Shown here: positions 36,001 to 49,669 of the stretch, piece after piece
Position numbering within the stretch: the first letter of the stretch is position 1
How the letters are laid out: every line of letters starts with the position of its first letter
Origin: Tyto alba
Lineage: Eukaryota; Chordata; Aves; Strigiformes; Tytonidae
Assembly (NCBI RefSeq): GCF_018691265.1
Contig: NW_024881303.1
Location: forward strand, 8,239,777 to 8,303,776
DNA length: 64,000 nucleotides
Reading direction: 5' to 3'
Translations under genes and position numbers: made by a program
Notes under the pieces: model-generated
The model's database searches: none
Seen by the model: only the letters and a program-made list of their open reading frames with translations
What the model was told of the DNA's origin: nothing

Positions 36001-39000
36001 TTGAAAAGCTTCTGGAGACAAGGATGGGATCTGAGATTATACCAGAAACTCTGCAGTATCTGCTTACTAGTTTAAACTGTGATGGTGATGGTGATTGCAT
36101 CCCATGTCCCTTTTTATTTTAGTCCATTTCTTTAGAAACCAAAATATTTAGCCACATTTGTGGCACAGCCAGGTGTCATACCTGGTTACAGAGTACATCC
36201 CTTGCAAATTCCATGTGGAATCACATTTCTTCTGTCAGTCCTGATGAGAGCACACACTCCATTTCACAGTTAAGAGTCTCCATTCACAGAGACAAAAGCT
36301 TTTTTATTATGTTAATCTAGAAATGGATTATAGTACCTGAAATACTTACAAGGCATGTCACAAGGGTTTCCCAGAACCTCTGTCACTCCTATCAACCTGC
36401 ATGTCTCTCCAGGTTTTTTATAGTGTAATAACCCTCCCCAAAAATGCACCTCAGAAACACATTGAAATTACTTTAGGGGGAAGCAGTTTGATCAAATAAG
36501 TGCTAGTTCAAACCTCCCCTTTGCTGAGCCCACTGAGCTGGGATGACACACACCGAGCACATTTGAATGGTTAGAGAGAAAAGGTGCCACTCGATCTGCA
36601 AAACCACTTTTGCTGGATTTATAAGCTGCTTTGCAGTAGTGACATGCAGTACAAGTCTTAGAGCAACCTCTGAACTTTGTAGTGAGTCTAGTTCAAACCA
36701 GTCCTTCCAAAACTTTTTATGACCACTCATTTGTTAACCCAGAAGCAATATTCCACTCACAGTATGAAATTCACTCACTTCACCCAGATGAAAGTCTCAT
36801 CCTCTCAGGATGTAAAAATGGTCCATGAAAGAGCTGTTACTATCAACAGGTCAGGTAGAATATATATCATGAAACCATACATACCTGGCTATCACATTTA
36901 ATTGAGTTTAGGCCATTATAATTACAAGGTTTGGTCTCCTGCACAGAGATTATTTTTCTTGGAGCCAGGTACTTTGTGATTGAAATGGAGTATACATCTT
37001 AATAAAACATCTGATCTTTACTTACAAAGGTCAGATGATGGTATGCTATATTCTAGTAAAGTATTCTGCTCTGATATTTAGTGATTTTCACCATTCAAAA
37101 TGTCTTATTCTGTGTTTGGACTTTGCAGACTTAAGACTCCAAGAATTGGAAATTGTTACATTTGCTGGTTTAAAGTGTCTTTTGCATGGGGCCTATTTCC
37201 ACTGTTCTGTCTCTTGTCTTTATTTAAATCACATCTATGTTTCTCTATGATAAGGAAAATAGCATAAATGGAAATCAGAAATTCTGTTCCATAAATGATA
37301 GTAGATTGTGGTATTTCCATAAATTGGGTCAGAGTACATCTTCAATTAAACTGTATGGCAAAATACAGGTAACCTATTGGAGCAACATCAAACTTCAGTG
37401 TTTTGATATGACTTAAATACTTCAGTTGGTGTGTTTTTGAGAGAAATGTAATTTAAAAAGACAATTTTGTGTTGAAAACTTTTCTATGAATAGATAGTTT
37501 AAGATGTAAAATCATGCTGTTGGAAAATCACTGGTTAGCCCGAGCTCCTTCTCTTTTCTTTCAAGATACGCCTTTAAGATAATGTAGTTTCCCAACATCC
37601 TTTTAGAGGCGTGGATGTTCCTTTGGTGAGTTATTATTCCATGTGTGGAGGAGACACCCCTTTCTAAATATATCTAAGGTCCTTTTAAGAGTTCTTGTCT
37701 CTATAAATTCATCCTCTTATTTAATTTTCTTGCACCAGCTTCCTTTTCAATAGTTTTCCTTATTTTCTTGGTCAATTACACAAACAAGTTGCTAAGGAAG
37801 ACATTTGCTGTCTACTCTTGTCATTACTGTTCATAGTTTGACTTGATTAGACTTGCCATGACACTTTGCTTTGAATCTTTCTGCCACTTATTCTGCCAAA
37901 TGCGATGTTAATCTATTTTTAATAAATGCAGTTTATGGTTTTATTGTCGGCAATTTTATTAGCCAATAAACCACCTCACAACTTATCATTGCCTTCAGCT
38001 TCACAACATGATCCTCTTGGTAACCAAATTACTACTTCATAAACAATACTAATTTCTTTTACAAATTGTAGACATCTGTGTATTCTTTATCTTTGCATAT
38101 ATTTACACGTGTTTCTTGCCCTTATTGTTAGGCATGCAGCTGATTGTTGGCATTGGTATATATCCACACAGGTCAGTCTGTTCACTCAGCATGGAGCTGC
38201 TGAGAACTTGGTCTGGGATAATTTCTCCTCCAAATTTTATACACTTTCTTTTTTATTAGTTTGGCTTTAATGATGACTCCCTCCTAAAAATGTTCAGGAA
38301 TGCATTAATTTTATTGCTAGCTCACTGATAAGCCTCTCTTGTGGATGGAAGAGTACCAGGTGTGGACATGAGGGAAGATGGGGACAACACACAGCAAGCA
38401 ATATTGAAGTGTTTTTCACCTATCAGTCATACATGTAGACCTCAGGAAACTGAGGTGCATGCTACATCTCTGTGGTCTTCCTGTTAAGTGTCCCTCTGTT
38501 CTTGTACTGGTTCTGCTGACATGCGAGGCCCCACAGCCATGTTTGCCCTATACACAGGTCGTACTGTGGCATCTTTGGTGGAAAAACTTTAAAATTTCCT
38601 TTGATTGCCATATTTTCTTTTATTATTGTATTTATAACACGGGACCAGGGTCTGAAGGGTAGGACTATGCTGACCTGTTTGGTCTGTGATCTTTGTTCCC
38701 TGCTATTTTTCATCCCAGACAGGACTGATACGTAGCTTGTGGGAAAAATCTGTTCTTTAGGAGATCAGAACCTTTTGATCTGCAATTGTAAATGGGAACT
38801 GTGAAATGTCTGATCAAACGTGAAAGGACTCAGGATAAAGCCATGTCTATGAGATGAGATTCAGTCCAAGTGTGTTTCCAGCTTCAGAATTTATTTCTCC
38901 CAATAGTTTTATTCCTCAGATGAACTTATCCCATTTCTAAGTGACAAATGGCTACTTCAGCATGGATGTTGGTTTCTTTTATGTCTGCTGGCTTGCTGAC

Positions 39001-40484
39001 ATATAAACTTGACATATAAACACTTCCCTATTCTTGTGGAGTGAGCGTCCTAAATCTGAGTCTGCAGAATTCCTGCTTTCCCCACCACTTTTTATATACA
39101 ATACAGAAAGAAACAGCTCCAACAAGAGAAATGTAGAAAAGAGGCAGACTATCACCATTAGCCAAGTGCTTGGTTGTAAGGACATTTGCCTAGATTTGTT
39201 TTCACAGTCTTTACTGATACCCTATACACCTACAACTGGCACACATATTGAGGAAGAATAATCTTGTTAACAGCCCCTTTCCTATTTGGGTTGGGTGAAA
39301 CTTTGTGTCCTATTTGAATAACAAATTCTGCACTGATGTTAATAAACCTTGCCTGGCCAAGGTTAAAATCAAAACAGTATATTTCCCTGAAATAATTTGG
39401 TTTCAGTCAGTTTTTGATGAACAGCAAAAATAATTTTATCTCCCTCCCCAAAATTTCCAGATAGGTCTCCTAATTACACGTCTAGCAAAAGATCACAAAT
39501 ATAGTTAAAAACTCAGTGGTAGCAGATGAGGTCTGAATCTTTGAAAGATCATCTGTTCATTCAAATATCAGGATGCATAGCCCAGGATATTGCATAAGTA
39601 TGTAGGCTATCGATGGCAAAGAGAGCACAGGATTGGACTTAAAATAGACAGAAAAATATAGAAAATGATACGTCAGCAAAATCATCTTCAAGCATGTTTC
39701 AGAATTTTCCATGAGGCATCAAGGATCTTTGACCTAAGTTCGAAAAAAATTATTCTGCCTTTCGTTATGTATCTTAGTCACAGAGTGACACTTTAGGTTC
39801 ACTTCAGCAGAGTCTATGCCATGAGAATCCAGCATGAGTTCTTTTGTGACAGCATTAGATCAATCATGTTTTAAAGAATGCAAGTAATTGCATCTACTCC
39901 ATCTTCCAAGATAGTCCAAAACTGACACTTTAGGTTCATGGCAACCTGAGTTGCAAACACAGGTTGAAAGGTGAGACAAAAGTATCATAGAGCTGTATTT
40001 TTGATATTCTTATCTAGAACAAGTTAATTTCAAATTAAAAAATATATAATATGAAAAAAATGCCTGGAATTAACTTTTGAAAAATTAGATAAAATTCAGG
40101 GACTTCAGTGAACTCAAAGTACTGTTAGCCCTTATTGAACATATACTGAGGTTATAATTTTAATGGGTAGGTCAGGATATTTGAAGTTCAGAGATCTGCA
40201 ATAACCTCTGTGAACCAGGTTTTAAAGGGAATTTTTACTACAGTGACAGACCTAAATAGAGAGTAGAAAACACCATCTGGGTGTAACTTCCTGGTGAATT
40301 CATTATGAAGGGCTGGTAAACATGGTCTTTGAGAAAAATCGGTTACAAGCCCAGTGAAAGTTTTTCTTCCTTCTGTAGTTGTTCATAAAGACAATCATGA
40401 TATGTGCATCTTTGCTAAACTTGCAGTTCATTTTCATAGTCTTGTATGCAGGTACTGGAAATTCATGCCAAGCCCAAACCAGAC
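33063..40484. other. Unique non-coding DNA with a candidate conserved block
   Basis: No gene is recognised. A block with two perfect ATGCAAAT octamers and a TTAATTAAT core lies at 34440-34560. A 124-codon minus-strand frame at 35604-35978 is discussed under findings. The 39786 and 39923 sites share a 16-bp direct repeat. Otherwise the DNA is unremarkable. Confidence 0.55.
34449..34542. promoter_or_regulatory. Candidate enhancer: paired octamer motifs
   Basis: Perfect ATGCAAAT octamers at 34449-34456 and 34535-34542 flank a TTAATTAAT homeodomain core near 34479-34487. ATGCAAAT is the established binding site of POU factors. The motifs are seen directly; enhancer function and conservation are inferred and untested. 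Confidence 0.3.
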
Positions 40485-40712
40485 TAGAAACAGACTGTGT
40501 TTTTCATGGCGATGGCAAGTAATCACTGGAGCAAATGCAAAGTGTTCTTGTCAGCTGTCTGTTGCTGGCATCTCTTAAAATGAGATTAGATATTTTTCAA
40601 AATGGAACTGTACTTGAAACAGGGAGAAATCCCAGGAAGTTCTTGGTTCCACATTACAGAGAGTCAGACTAGATAATAGTAGTATTTCCTTCTGTCTCTG
40701 TAGTCTGAAGAT
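40485..40712 (+). mobile_element. Ancient amniote CR1 3'-end fragment
   Basis: The plus strand follows the 3' end of the old CR1 subfamilies shared by turtles, crocodilians and birds. 'aatcactggagcaaa' comes near 40521. Next come 'catctcttaaaatgagattagatatttttc', a spacer, and 'gagagtcagactagataat'. It ends with 'atttccttctgtctctgtagtctga', a decayed version of the 'gtcccttctgg...tctatga' terminus. The high divergence suits an insertion predating modern birds. Non-coding. Confidence 0.65.
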
Positions 40713-41422
40713 ATATTTTATACCACATGGCAAGGCTGTACCACCAGACAGGAAAGGCTGTGGGGCAGTGGGAATTAAGACATTTTTGCTACTATGAATT
40801 TGACTTAGAGAGCATTCCCTGTAGCTTTACTCCTGCTATCTTGCTAACAGAAATGCCCTACGCATTTCTCCTTCTCTTCCCATATCCCTCAAGGGAACCC
40901 ACTGTGTGAGAAGGTGCTCTAAGGGTGTCTGATGGCTGCACCTCCCGAAGGCCTAGCTGAATGTTCTTGTAGGTGAAGGAGGATGGGAGACACTAGACCA
41001 GCTATTCCTTTCCCCTCCCTTGCCTCATGTCTGGATGAAGCTTATCCTTGGCATTTTGTTCAGGTGGCAGGAGGGTGAGCATTGAAAGCAGTAAGGATTC
41101 ACATATTCCCAATTCTTTGAGGTTTCTAGAAGATAAGTCAGGATGGGCCAACACAAGTCCTACCATATAGTGATGGAGAAACAAAGGCCAAGGGAATGGT
41201 ACAGGCACTAAGCTTTCTCCTTTCCACTTCAAAACGTTCTCATTAGTCCTTTCCAGGCTCTGTCCACAGGTAAAGATGGTCATTTGGGAGTTACTGAGCG
41301 TGACTAGGCCACGAGTATAAGATCTCTGATGAGGCTAGAGGTGATGGGGACGTATCGGCATAGTTTTGTGTCTTCTCTGTGCCTTAAACATTTCAGTTTT
41401 CTACAAATAAATGAAAAGCAAG

Positions 41423-41446
41423 TTAAGTTTATATTGATAAACTTAA
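41423..41446. repeat. Perfect inverted repeat, 10-bp arms
   Basis: The arms TTAAGTTTAT and ATAAACTTAA are separated by 4 bp. By chance about two such perfect 10-bp hairpins are expected in a window of this size and composition (my own estimate), so significance rests on conservation. Confidence 0.85.
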
Positions 41447-44400
41447 TCATCTGAATCTATTTTTCATGTGCCCTTGATGCTTTAAAATCAAAGCACCGCA
41501 CCCCTGCCAGGCATTAAAATGCCAGATTTGAGGGTCATTAAAAGCAGCAGCGTGCTTAATCAGGAGCCCTTTCAGAGCAGCACAAAGCTGCTCCTCCCTT
41601 TCTGTACATGATTTATTTTTTAATAAGAGCGACCAAGATGGCAGCCCATGCAACGCACTGTGCTGTGTGAGCTGCTCTGCAGTGGGACATGATGATTTGC
41701 AAACTCTCTTTGCAGTGTTACTGTCTATGTGAACAATGTGGAGGAAACAGTGCCTTCTTATTGCTTTAAATGCTTTCTCCAGTCAAATGGGCCTGCCTCA
41801 TTCTGGGTAAAGAAAGCCTCTGCAGGTCTCATTATGTAGATATGAATTTTTAAATGGTGTCTCTTTATTGCCTTCTGGTTTCCTACACAGACTCCAATAT
41901 CTGGTAACCCAAGGTACAGAAGCTCACTCCCTGGGTCTTTTGTGAGCTATCTAGCCTTCATCAGAAGATGCTAGCTGGTCGTTATGGTAGGTTTGGCTTA
42001 TTAGCTTCATCCTCAAATAGCAAGGAGGATGGATGTGGGATTAGGTGAATATTCAGCTGAGTTTTTATGAGTGCAAAAATGTAATAGAGGCAGCTGAAAG
42101 CTGCCCCAGTTTGTTGTAGCTCCAGGGATCCCCTTGGGTGGGATTCATCACTCAAGTTAATTGCAGGGATCCTTGACAAATGTCATGGACCTCACAGTGT
42201 CATCATCTTCAGAGTGATTTGGAAGCGAGGCTGTCTGCACTAGCTATCCACACATTTTGTATAGGAAGAATATGGCTTCATGTGTTCCCACCCTGAATAA
42301 AAAACAAGCAACCAACCTACCCTGCATGGTCTGCTATCATTCCTTCAGCCTTTCAGGTGAGATTCACTGTCCTATCTTTAATCACCACAACCTCAATTGC
42401 TTGGGGGCTGGGTGACTTGCTGCCTCCTCTCTCCAGCTCTGCCAGCTTGTCTTGGAGCTGAGGCCATCAAGCCCAGCAGCAGCTTTCAGCTGGGGCTGCA
42501 GCAGGCAGAGCCTCAATGGTGAGGGACCAGTGGATTGCAGCACGTAGCCCCAATACAGGTGTGCACCCAGCTTGACTGCTTCTCCTGTAGCAGAAGTGTT
42601 GTAATTAGACCAAGTACCTCAGGGCACGGACACAGGTCAAGCTGGGATATAGCTGGCATGTTCCAGAGGATTACAACGCCTCTGTCTACCCATCTTTTTC
42701 CATTTGGGATACATGACTATTATGCTAATTTCATAAAGAGATGAGGTTTTAAGGTGGGAGAGGACTTCCTTGTACAGGGAAAGCAGGAGATGATGTGTGA
42801 ACAGTACATGAGTGAGATAGGCACCTGCTGTCCTAAAGCATTTTCAAATGTTAAAAAAATTATAATTGGGGGCATAAGTTGAAAGAGTGCACAGGGAGCT
42901 TTTAAAGTGGAGGGCTGGTGCTTACAAGAAGGATTGCCCTTTCATGTCTCTGATCTTGACAGCCTCCAGGAGCAGTCATATTCAAATGGCTGAAAGATTA
43001 AGAAAAGAAGTTCCATGTGGTGGACAAAATAAGGATCACATTTGCCCTTTCCTTTCAAGTCTTCCTTTTTCATTCTGAGTCTCTGCTAAATAAACAAATC
43101 CTCCCACTGCGAGCTACCATTTATTTGTCAGCATTTTAGACATAAACCTGCCTCTTTCACATTCCATTTTGTGAGCCAGGGAGACCATTCTGAAACCCTG
43201 GGGAAATGCAGTTGTGCATCTAATATCCTAGTGGTGAAGGCAAAGATTTTCAAACACATCTGATGACCACTTTGTGAGAAACATAAAGGAAACCTGCAAC
43301 TCAAAAAATGCTGAGCCTTTTGAAAGCTGTCCGCTTATACAGAATTTGATGGAGGGAGAAAAAAGTTTGCTTGTTTTTTCCTTTTTTAAGCTTGCAGATG
43401 GAGCTCAGCTCTTATGAGAGCAAGGGATGGATAGCATGGATATGAGCCAGACGTAGGACTGGTAGGCTGTGTTGCGACTGCCCCAGATAGATGTGTTGAT
43501 CCCTTGGCATGAAGCATCCTCTGTTCTTCCCATCCCAAACAGCTCCCGATTACAGACTAACAGCTGAGCTGTGGTGTTGATTATCATAACACTCAGGGAA
43601 GGCTACAAAGGAGCCTGCTTTTTATCAGAGACTGAACTGGGAGAGCTCATTTCCCTTCTAATTGAGCAAAAGTTTTCAGACCAGTTAGGTATATTGTACT
43701 GATCTTGTTGCACAAAGTCATCCAACTTGTGTGGCCCTGAGACTGAAATATTTGAAGATTACCCTGTGCATGCTAAGTGTTCAAAAGCTGGTTCTAGAGT
43801 AATGAAGACAGAAGCCCCAGATTCCTCTGCCTTTTGTGGTGAAGGATTCAGAGGTATCTCTCAAGTTGTAAATACCTTACACCACTGAAATACCACCATT
43901 TTTAGGAGTGACATATACCATGTAGCTGTGGGTACAAGGATAAGTAGCCAAATGATGAGTGAAATCATGTCCTGAGGACAAGATGTTTTGTGAACTCCTG
44001 AATGACCATGCAGCACAAGCAGGATTTAGCTCTCATCTGAAGAAATAAGGCTGGTTAAACATTTCGTATTCCTCTTCTGTATTTGGGAATACTGAAGTGC
44101 TGAACAGACTGTGCCAGGGTTTGAACTTCTGACCAAAAGACATTGATAAACTTCAAAGATGAAGTGTTATAACGATACCAGGTATTTTGGTGTATATATT
44201 CTGGTGCAACTAGGAGACAGATCTCACATTTCCACCACCATGGTAGTTCTTTACCTGCCTCTTGATTTTTTCAAAGAAACCTATCCTGCCCCCAAATCAA
44301 CCTCATATTTACAACAGGCAGCATTGCTCATAGCATATGAATGACTCCAAGGGAAATATTTTGAAAATGTTGCAACTTGTTATTGATAAAAGAATATTCA

Positions 44401-45560
44401 CTGTGCTTCTGCCAAGAGAGTTTGTCTTGGCTTGGCTGTACTTCTCCTCCATGTAAAGGTCCAGGGCCTGAAAAGGCAATCAGGAGCAGGCAACCCAAGT
44501 CAGCACTTCCCCGTGCTCCCAGTCACCACCTGCCACACTGCAGGGACATCCTGGGGACACTGGCCCCAGAAGGCTGATGGCAGTGTAGGCTTGGAGCGTT
44601 GTGGGTGAGTGTCCTCCTCCAGTCTCATCACCAGCTTACCACATTACTTTCGGTCTTGCCTTTCTGTCTGTATTGCCCTATTAATGCAATGTAGGTAATA
44701 CCTAGCAGTTTGCTTGTGAAGTGCTCTGAACTCAGAGTATTACATTATAATTGTGGAAAATGTGATTATTTTCTCCCATGGTAAAGATGAAGCTCAAGGT
44801 TGCCGTGAGATGACAAGGGGTGGTATAGTAGATACAGGCTATGTCTGGGTCTGGCAGCCACTCTTTGAGGAATGTGTGAAGACAGCAACCATGTTCATCT
44901 GTCAAGAGAAAATGGTTTTGGAAGGGTTGAAGTCCTTTGGAAGGTTAGAAGCCATTAATTTATTTGGGATTTTTCTATATTTTTGTTGTCTGGCATTGTT
45001 AATATTCCCAATGTGTGGATTTCTTCTTGTAAAGTGTGAGATAAAAGGGCAGATCAGTAATGTTAGACAAAATAATTCCAATCATTTGAAAAAGATTTTT
45101 GGCTGTCACTCAGGTGGAAAATTTAAGGATTTTTTGGCATGACCTTTTAATTTTTGAACAGGACATCCTCCACCCTGCCCTCTTCTCCAAAGAACAGGAA
45201 TGTACACACAAGCCAGCAGAGCTGTGATACAACTCCAGAAGAGATTTCCTTTGGATCATCACTGTTGCATGGCCTGAAGCAGCACTAGCTTTATGTGTGC
45301 TTGCATGCTTAAGACATGAAGCAACAGCGGGGAATACGAACAGACCAGAGTTTGACCTAATGGACATGGAAGCTACACATTTCCCCTGGAAGAAAATCTT
45401 CCAGCAGGGTCTGGCTGTGTATAACATGTTCTGGCCTTTCAGACAACTGTTAATTTCTCCCATATACTTTGTTCCCTAAAAATAATGCTGCTTCTTAAAA
45501 AGCATTCTGTCATGCTGCTGAGACCCTCCCAAACAGGAGAATATTAGTACTAGCTAGCCC

Positions 45561-45598
45561 ACTTAATGAATATTCATAATTAATGATTAAGCCATAAT
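45561..45598. promoter_or_regulatory. Candidate homeodomain/POU-IV site cluster
   Basis: About six TAAT/ATTA cores fall within some 40 bp, including CATAATTAATG, which matches the known POU4 (Brn3) site ATAATTAAT. Such density is typical of developmental enhancers but can also arise in AT-rich DNA. Confidence 0.3.
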
Positions 45599-47062
45599 CT
45601 GTATTCACTTAGCTATCCCCCCTCCGTATGGTGGCATCAAAGTAGATACAGGGGTTTTAAATGTGAAGGACTGATTAAGAGGAGTGGGGAAGGCAAATTT
45701 CACACTTCAGTTAGTGCTTTTGAGTCAGTTCCTCTGGTTGCAGATTGCCTAACGCAATCGGCTGCTCCCCACAGCTGCTTCTGAACATGAAAAGCAATTC
45801 AACCTGCCCTGAAGTCTCTAGTTAACAGGAAAGGTCATGGGAAAGCAATATTGTGGTATTCGACAAGTTAACACTGCAGTTACAGGGAGGCTAGGAAATA
45901 AAATCCTGCTGATGGTTGGCTTGTCAATGTCGTATCTCTGAATTCTGGCTGATATTCAGGACAGATGCCTATGAAAAGCAAATGAAATCCATCCCTATTG
46001 CACAGCACGCAGAAGGAATATGTCTTTCACACCAGGAAAGGCACAGGCAGGACTCAGAACCACTCAGATGCACGGCCCAGTCACATGCTGGCAGTGTGCC
46101 CCTCTGCTGAAAGCGGCGTTTGGTGCAGTGCAGCCATCTCTGCAATCCCTCTAAAAAGGAGTTTGGTTGGTTGTTCTTTTTTCCTGTCCCCAGGCTCATG
46201 CCTGTGGCCTCTTTCAGACCCTTTAACTTTACCCCCTCCCGTTTCCTACCCATGTTAACTCAGCTGTAACTCAGTCAGGAGACTTGCACAGGAACCTTGT
46301 GGTGCCTCAGACTGCTGTCAGTGCAAGGATCTCCAGAGGATCAGGCTGAAGGACATTGCTCCTCGTTGCATGGGAGGGGTGGTTTGATACAAAGGCAAGA
46401 CAGAGACAGAAGGACACCATGGGTGTTGGTAAAGGTCACATTAGTAGCCTCTTGGCTGCTAACAACCTCTCTGGTCACCCCAAAAGATATCATTTTGACT
46501 TCACGGCGTGCAGCGCACTTGAGGAGCCAGGCAACATTTTAGAGTCTCCCTGGTTGTGACAGATGTCATCTAACAGCACTTTTTGGCTTTTGTATCATGG
46601 GGTGGCAGAGAAAGTGGAGGAGCAGACTAGACCTCCCTGCTGTACTTCTCTCCCTCCACAGGGCTGTGCGTGGCACCAAGATGACCCACTTGGGTCCCAG
46701 GCCATTTAAATTAAAGCTGATTTCCTTGTGATGCCCAGTGGCTGGAGTGGAACAACATGCCTCCGCGCTGCCCCAGTGCATCACAGTCTCTGCATGTGTA
46801 TGTTACCTTCTCCCTTTTCTCTTGGGCAAATTTGCTCACCTCTGGAACCCTCCATGTTATCCCCCAGCCAAGGAAACATTCTTTTGAGGTGTGAAATTTA
46901 TCAGTAAGGGAAAAAAAGAGAACGTTTAAGTGCCCTTAGACTGTGCAAGCCCTTGAGCATGTTGGAGGGGAAGTGATTCCTCAAATAAATCTTTTCATAT
47001 GAATCTCCCAGAGTGTTTCATCTCCATTGCTCCCACTGCCCAGGTAGGGGTGGTGATCTTGT

Positions 47063-47112
47063 GCAGGCCAGAAGGGACCACAGAAATACCTGTCTGGTCT
47101 GTTGTCTGCAGA
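47063..47112 (-). mobile_element. Possible ancient CR1 3' end, short
   Basis: The plus strand contains 'ggccagaagggaccac' followed by 'acctgtctggtctgttgtctgcag'. This resembles the reverse complement of the old amniote CR1 terminus (a GGTCCCTTCTGGCC-type motif). It is only about 50 bp and could be chance. Confidence 0.4.
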
Positions 47113-49654
47113 AAAAAACCTTTGCAAAGTGCCTCCCCATAAGGCACTCACCCTTGCAGAAAAACAGTCTGTTTAGGAAGAAAATGCACACCAAGTAAGT
47201 GGGGAAAAAGGATGCCTCTGCACACAAACTAAGATTCCTGGGGGTGTCTCCCTCCCCTCTTTCTCAGATACAAATAACTTAAAAAAAAAAAAAATTTAGT
47301 GGATGGTATGAGGCTAAATTATTTCAGTTATCAAACACAGGGACAAAACACTTGTGAACCATTCTGTCTCTGCAAATTTTGTGCAAGACCCACCGAAGCC
47401 TACAATTAGTAAATAGTTCCCTTAACTCTATTTCCTTTCCTTTTCTTGCCTTTTAGTGCTCTCTGAAATAGGTTTCCTTTTCTTTGGTTTATTAGATTTG
47501 CCTGAACCTGGCTTTGTAACATTTTAAAGTTACCAGGACCTCTCCTCGCTGTTATTGTGAGCTGATGTGCTGTGTGCAGTTCACTGATCTTGCCCATGAG
47601 ACATTCCTTGGTGGTTGCCTTGAAAGAAGAAGAGGAGGTTCTGGTAAGGTAATAGGCCAAGAAACAACTGGAGCAGTGCCCCATAGTAGCATGTGAAAAT
47701 AGGCTCATTTTATTCCTCTGAATTACATTTGAAATGCTACTATTGAAGGTGGCTGGTCAGAAAATGGAATTTTCATTCTGCAGGAAACTTACAATTTTAT
47801 TTTCAAACCAGCACTAGAAGTCAAAATTAAATAACAGATGAAGTTTGGGAAATTTTTTGTTCCTGAAACAGTGAAATGGCTTTCTTGAAATGCTTCGTAA
47901 TGATAATTTAGAACATTTTGCTCTTATTTCTGCTTGTCATAATAGTAGCTAAAATCGTTCTATTGAAACAAAATTATTTTAATATATCACAGTGAAATGT
48001 AATTTCTTGGTGAAAGCACTGATGGATTTGATACCTTCCTGTAAAATTTCCTGATTCTGTCAAAAAACCACTTATTGTTGTAAAACTTGAAGAGGCAGTC
48101 ATTTTGGACTTGTCTTTATTCCACTGTCATTTGTGAAATTTTGTGTAAAAACAGCAAAAAATTCAAATCCAAAGAACAGAAAGTCATATTTGGATGTCTT
48201 ACATTTAGATAATCAACATGGAGAAAGAAATCATAGGGTTTTTGGTCTGTGTTGTGTCTGATTTTCTGTTTGGTTGACCTAATAATTTGGTCTCACGTAG
48301 TTGCCTTCCTCCCTTCATGGTATCTTTCTAATTGTGGAGATATAAGTCTAAGCACATGATGACAGGAAAATCCATTAAAGCTTTGTGATGACCATCTTCC
48401 TTCTCTTCTTTCTTCTAACATGGATGATGTTGAGTTTCTGCAGCACCAGCCTGTGGTACCAGACCTGAGAAGACATTCTCTCTTCATCCTGACTGGACTG
48501 GTAGTCACGTCTACTCCATTCAACATTTTTGATAGTGCCTTAGAATCTGCCTCTGCACAGGATACCTCCAGCCCCGCTCTGCAGTGTGCTTAGTCTCTGC
48601 TCAGCTTTCTCTGATTGAGACTCTGACTTTATTTATTTTAGAACTGAGCCCAAAGGGCTGTAACAGCTAGATAGGGTTGTGTGTAGGGGCGGAGGAGATG
48701 ATAGTTATTAGATGCTGTTTCACAAACTGCTTCTCTTTCTGGATAAACTTCTTCCCATATGTGTTTTTTGAAGACCAGTCATCTTTTGAACCACTTGGGA
48801 ACTATAAATGATAATCCTTTGCATTGTGTAGGCAGAGGGGCACTGTTAATGCTCACAGGGGCTCTTGGATAGGAAGATCCTACCCACATGGAGTTATTCA
48901 CCCGCCTTTGCGAGCATGGCAGCTCTCTAACACTAATACTCCTATTACTTCTAACATATCAGCTTTGGTAGGCAGGGGCATAAAGCCCACATTATTAGCA
49001 TCCAAGATACATTTCTATTAATAGCAGTTCACCAGTTCTTAATTAGATCGGCATATATTGCAGATATGTAAATGAATTAAACTAGACTGAGTAAAGAGCT
49101 ACTATCAGAATTTCCAGATTTTTAACTGGATTTTCCATTATCATCTTGTCTTTATAACTACAATGAAATTTTCCCTAGGATGCTGCCTTGACAAAATACA
49201 GGGCTCCTACAGAGAGATAATAAATAACCTGGCACATATTTCCCCCCACCCCTCTCCTTTCTGCATGATTGAATTTTTCAGCACCTAATAAGAGTTCTTG
49301 CCAGCACAGCAACATCATTCTAAATCTCAACACACAGAAAAGAAAGTAAGTTTAGACAATATTGAAGTGAAGCAACTAAAAGTTGGAATTGAAGTCTTGG
49401 CACTGAGTATGAAGTCTGCCATTTATTCAACTTCTAAAACATCCCAGGCTCCATTTTGGAATGGACTATTGTGAATATTTTAATTCAATGTCTGAGGACT
49501 TTGTGACTTCATTTGGGGTTTTAAAAAAGTCTATTAAATGTTCCAATTGCTTTTGCAGCATTCACAATTGTCCTCTGTGACTGACTGCTTTTTTTATTAT
49601 TGGGTGGGGTTTTTTACTTCCAGCCTCAATAATTCAGACCTGTTAAGTGCTGAC

Positions 49655-49669
49655 TTTTTTTTTTTTTTT
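49655..49669. repeat. Poly(T) run, 15 bp
   Basis: Fifteen consecutive T, with no adjoining retroposon recognised. Confidence 0.9.

Larger units (their letters stand above)
40713..47062. other. Unique non-coding DNA with candidate regulatory blocks
   Basis: No gene is recognised. Notable spots are a 10-bp-arm inverted repeat at 41423-41446 followed by a block of low-repeat, motif-rich sequence to about 41700, and a TAAT/ATTA cluster at 45561-45598. The longest ORF (44753-45142, 129 codons) has one hydrophobic stretch and no family resemblance. Confidence 0.55.
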
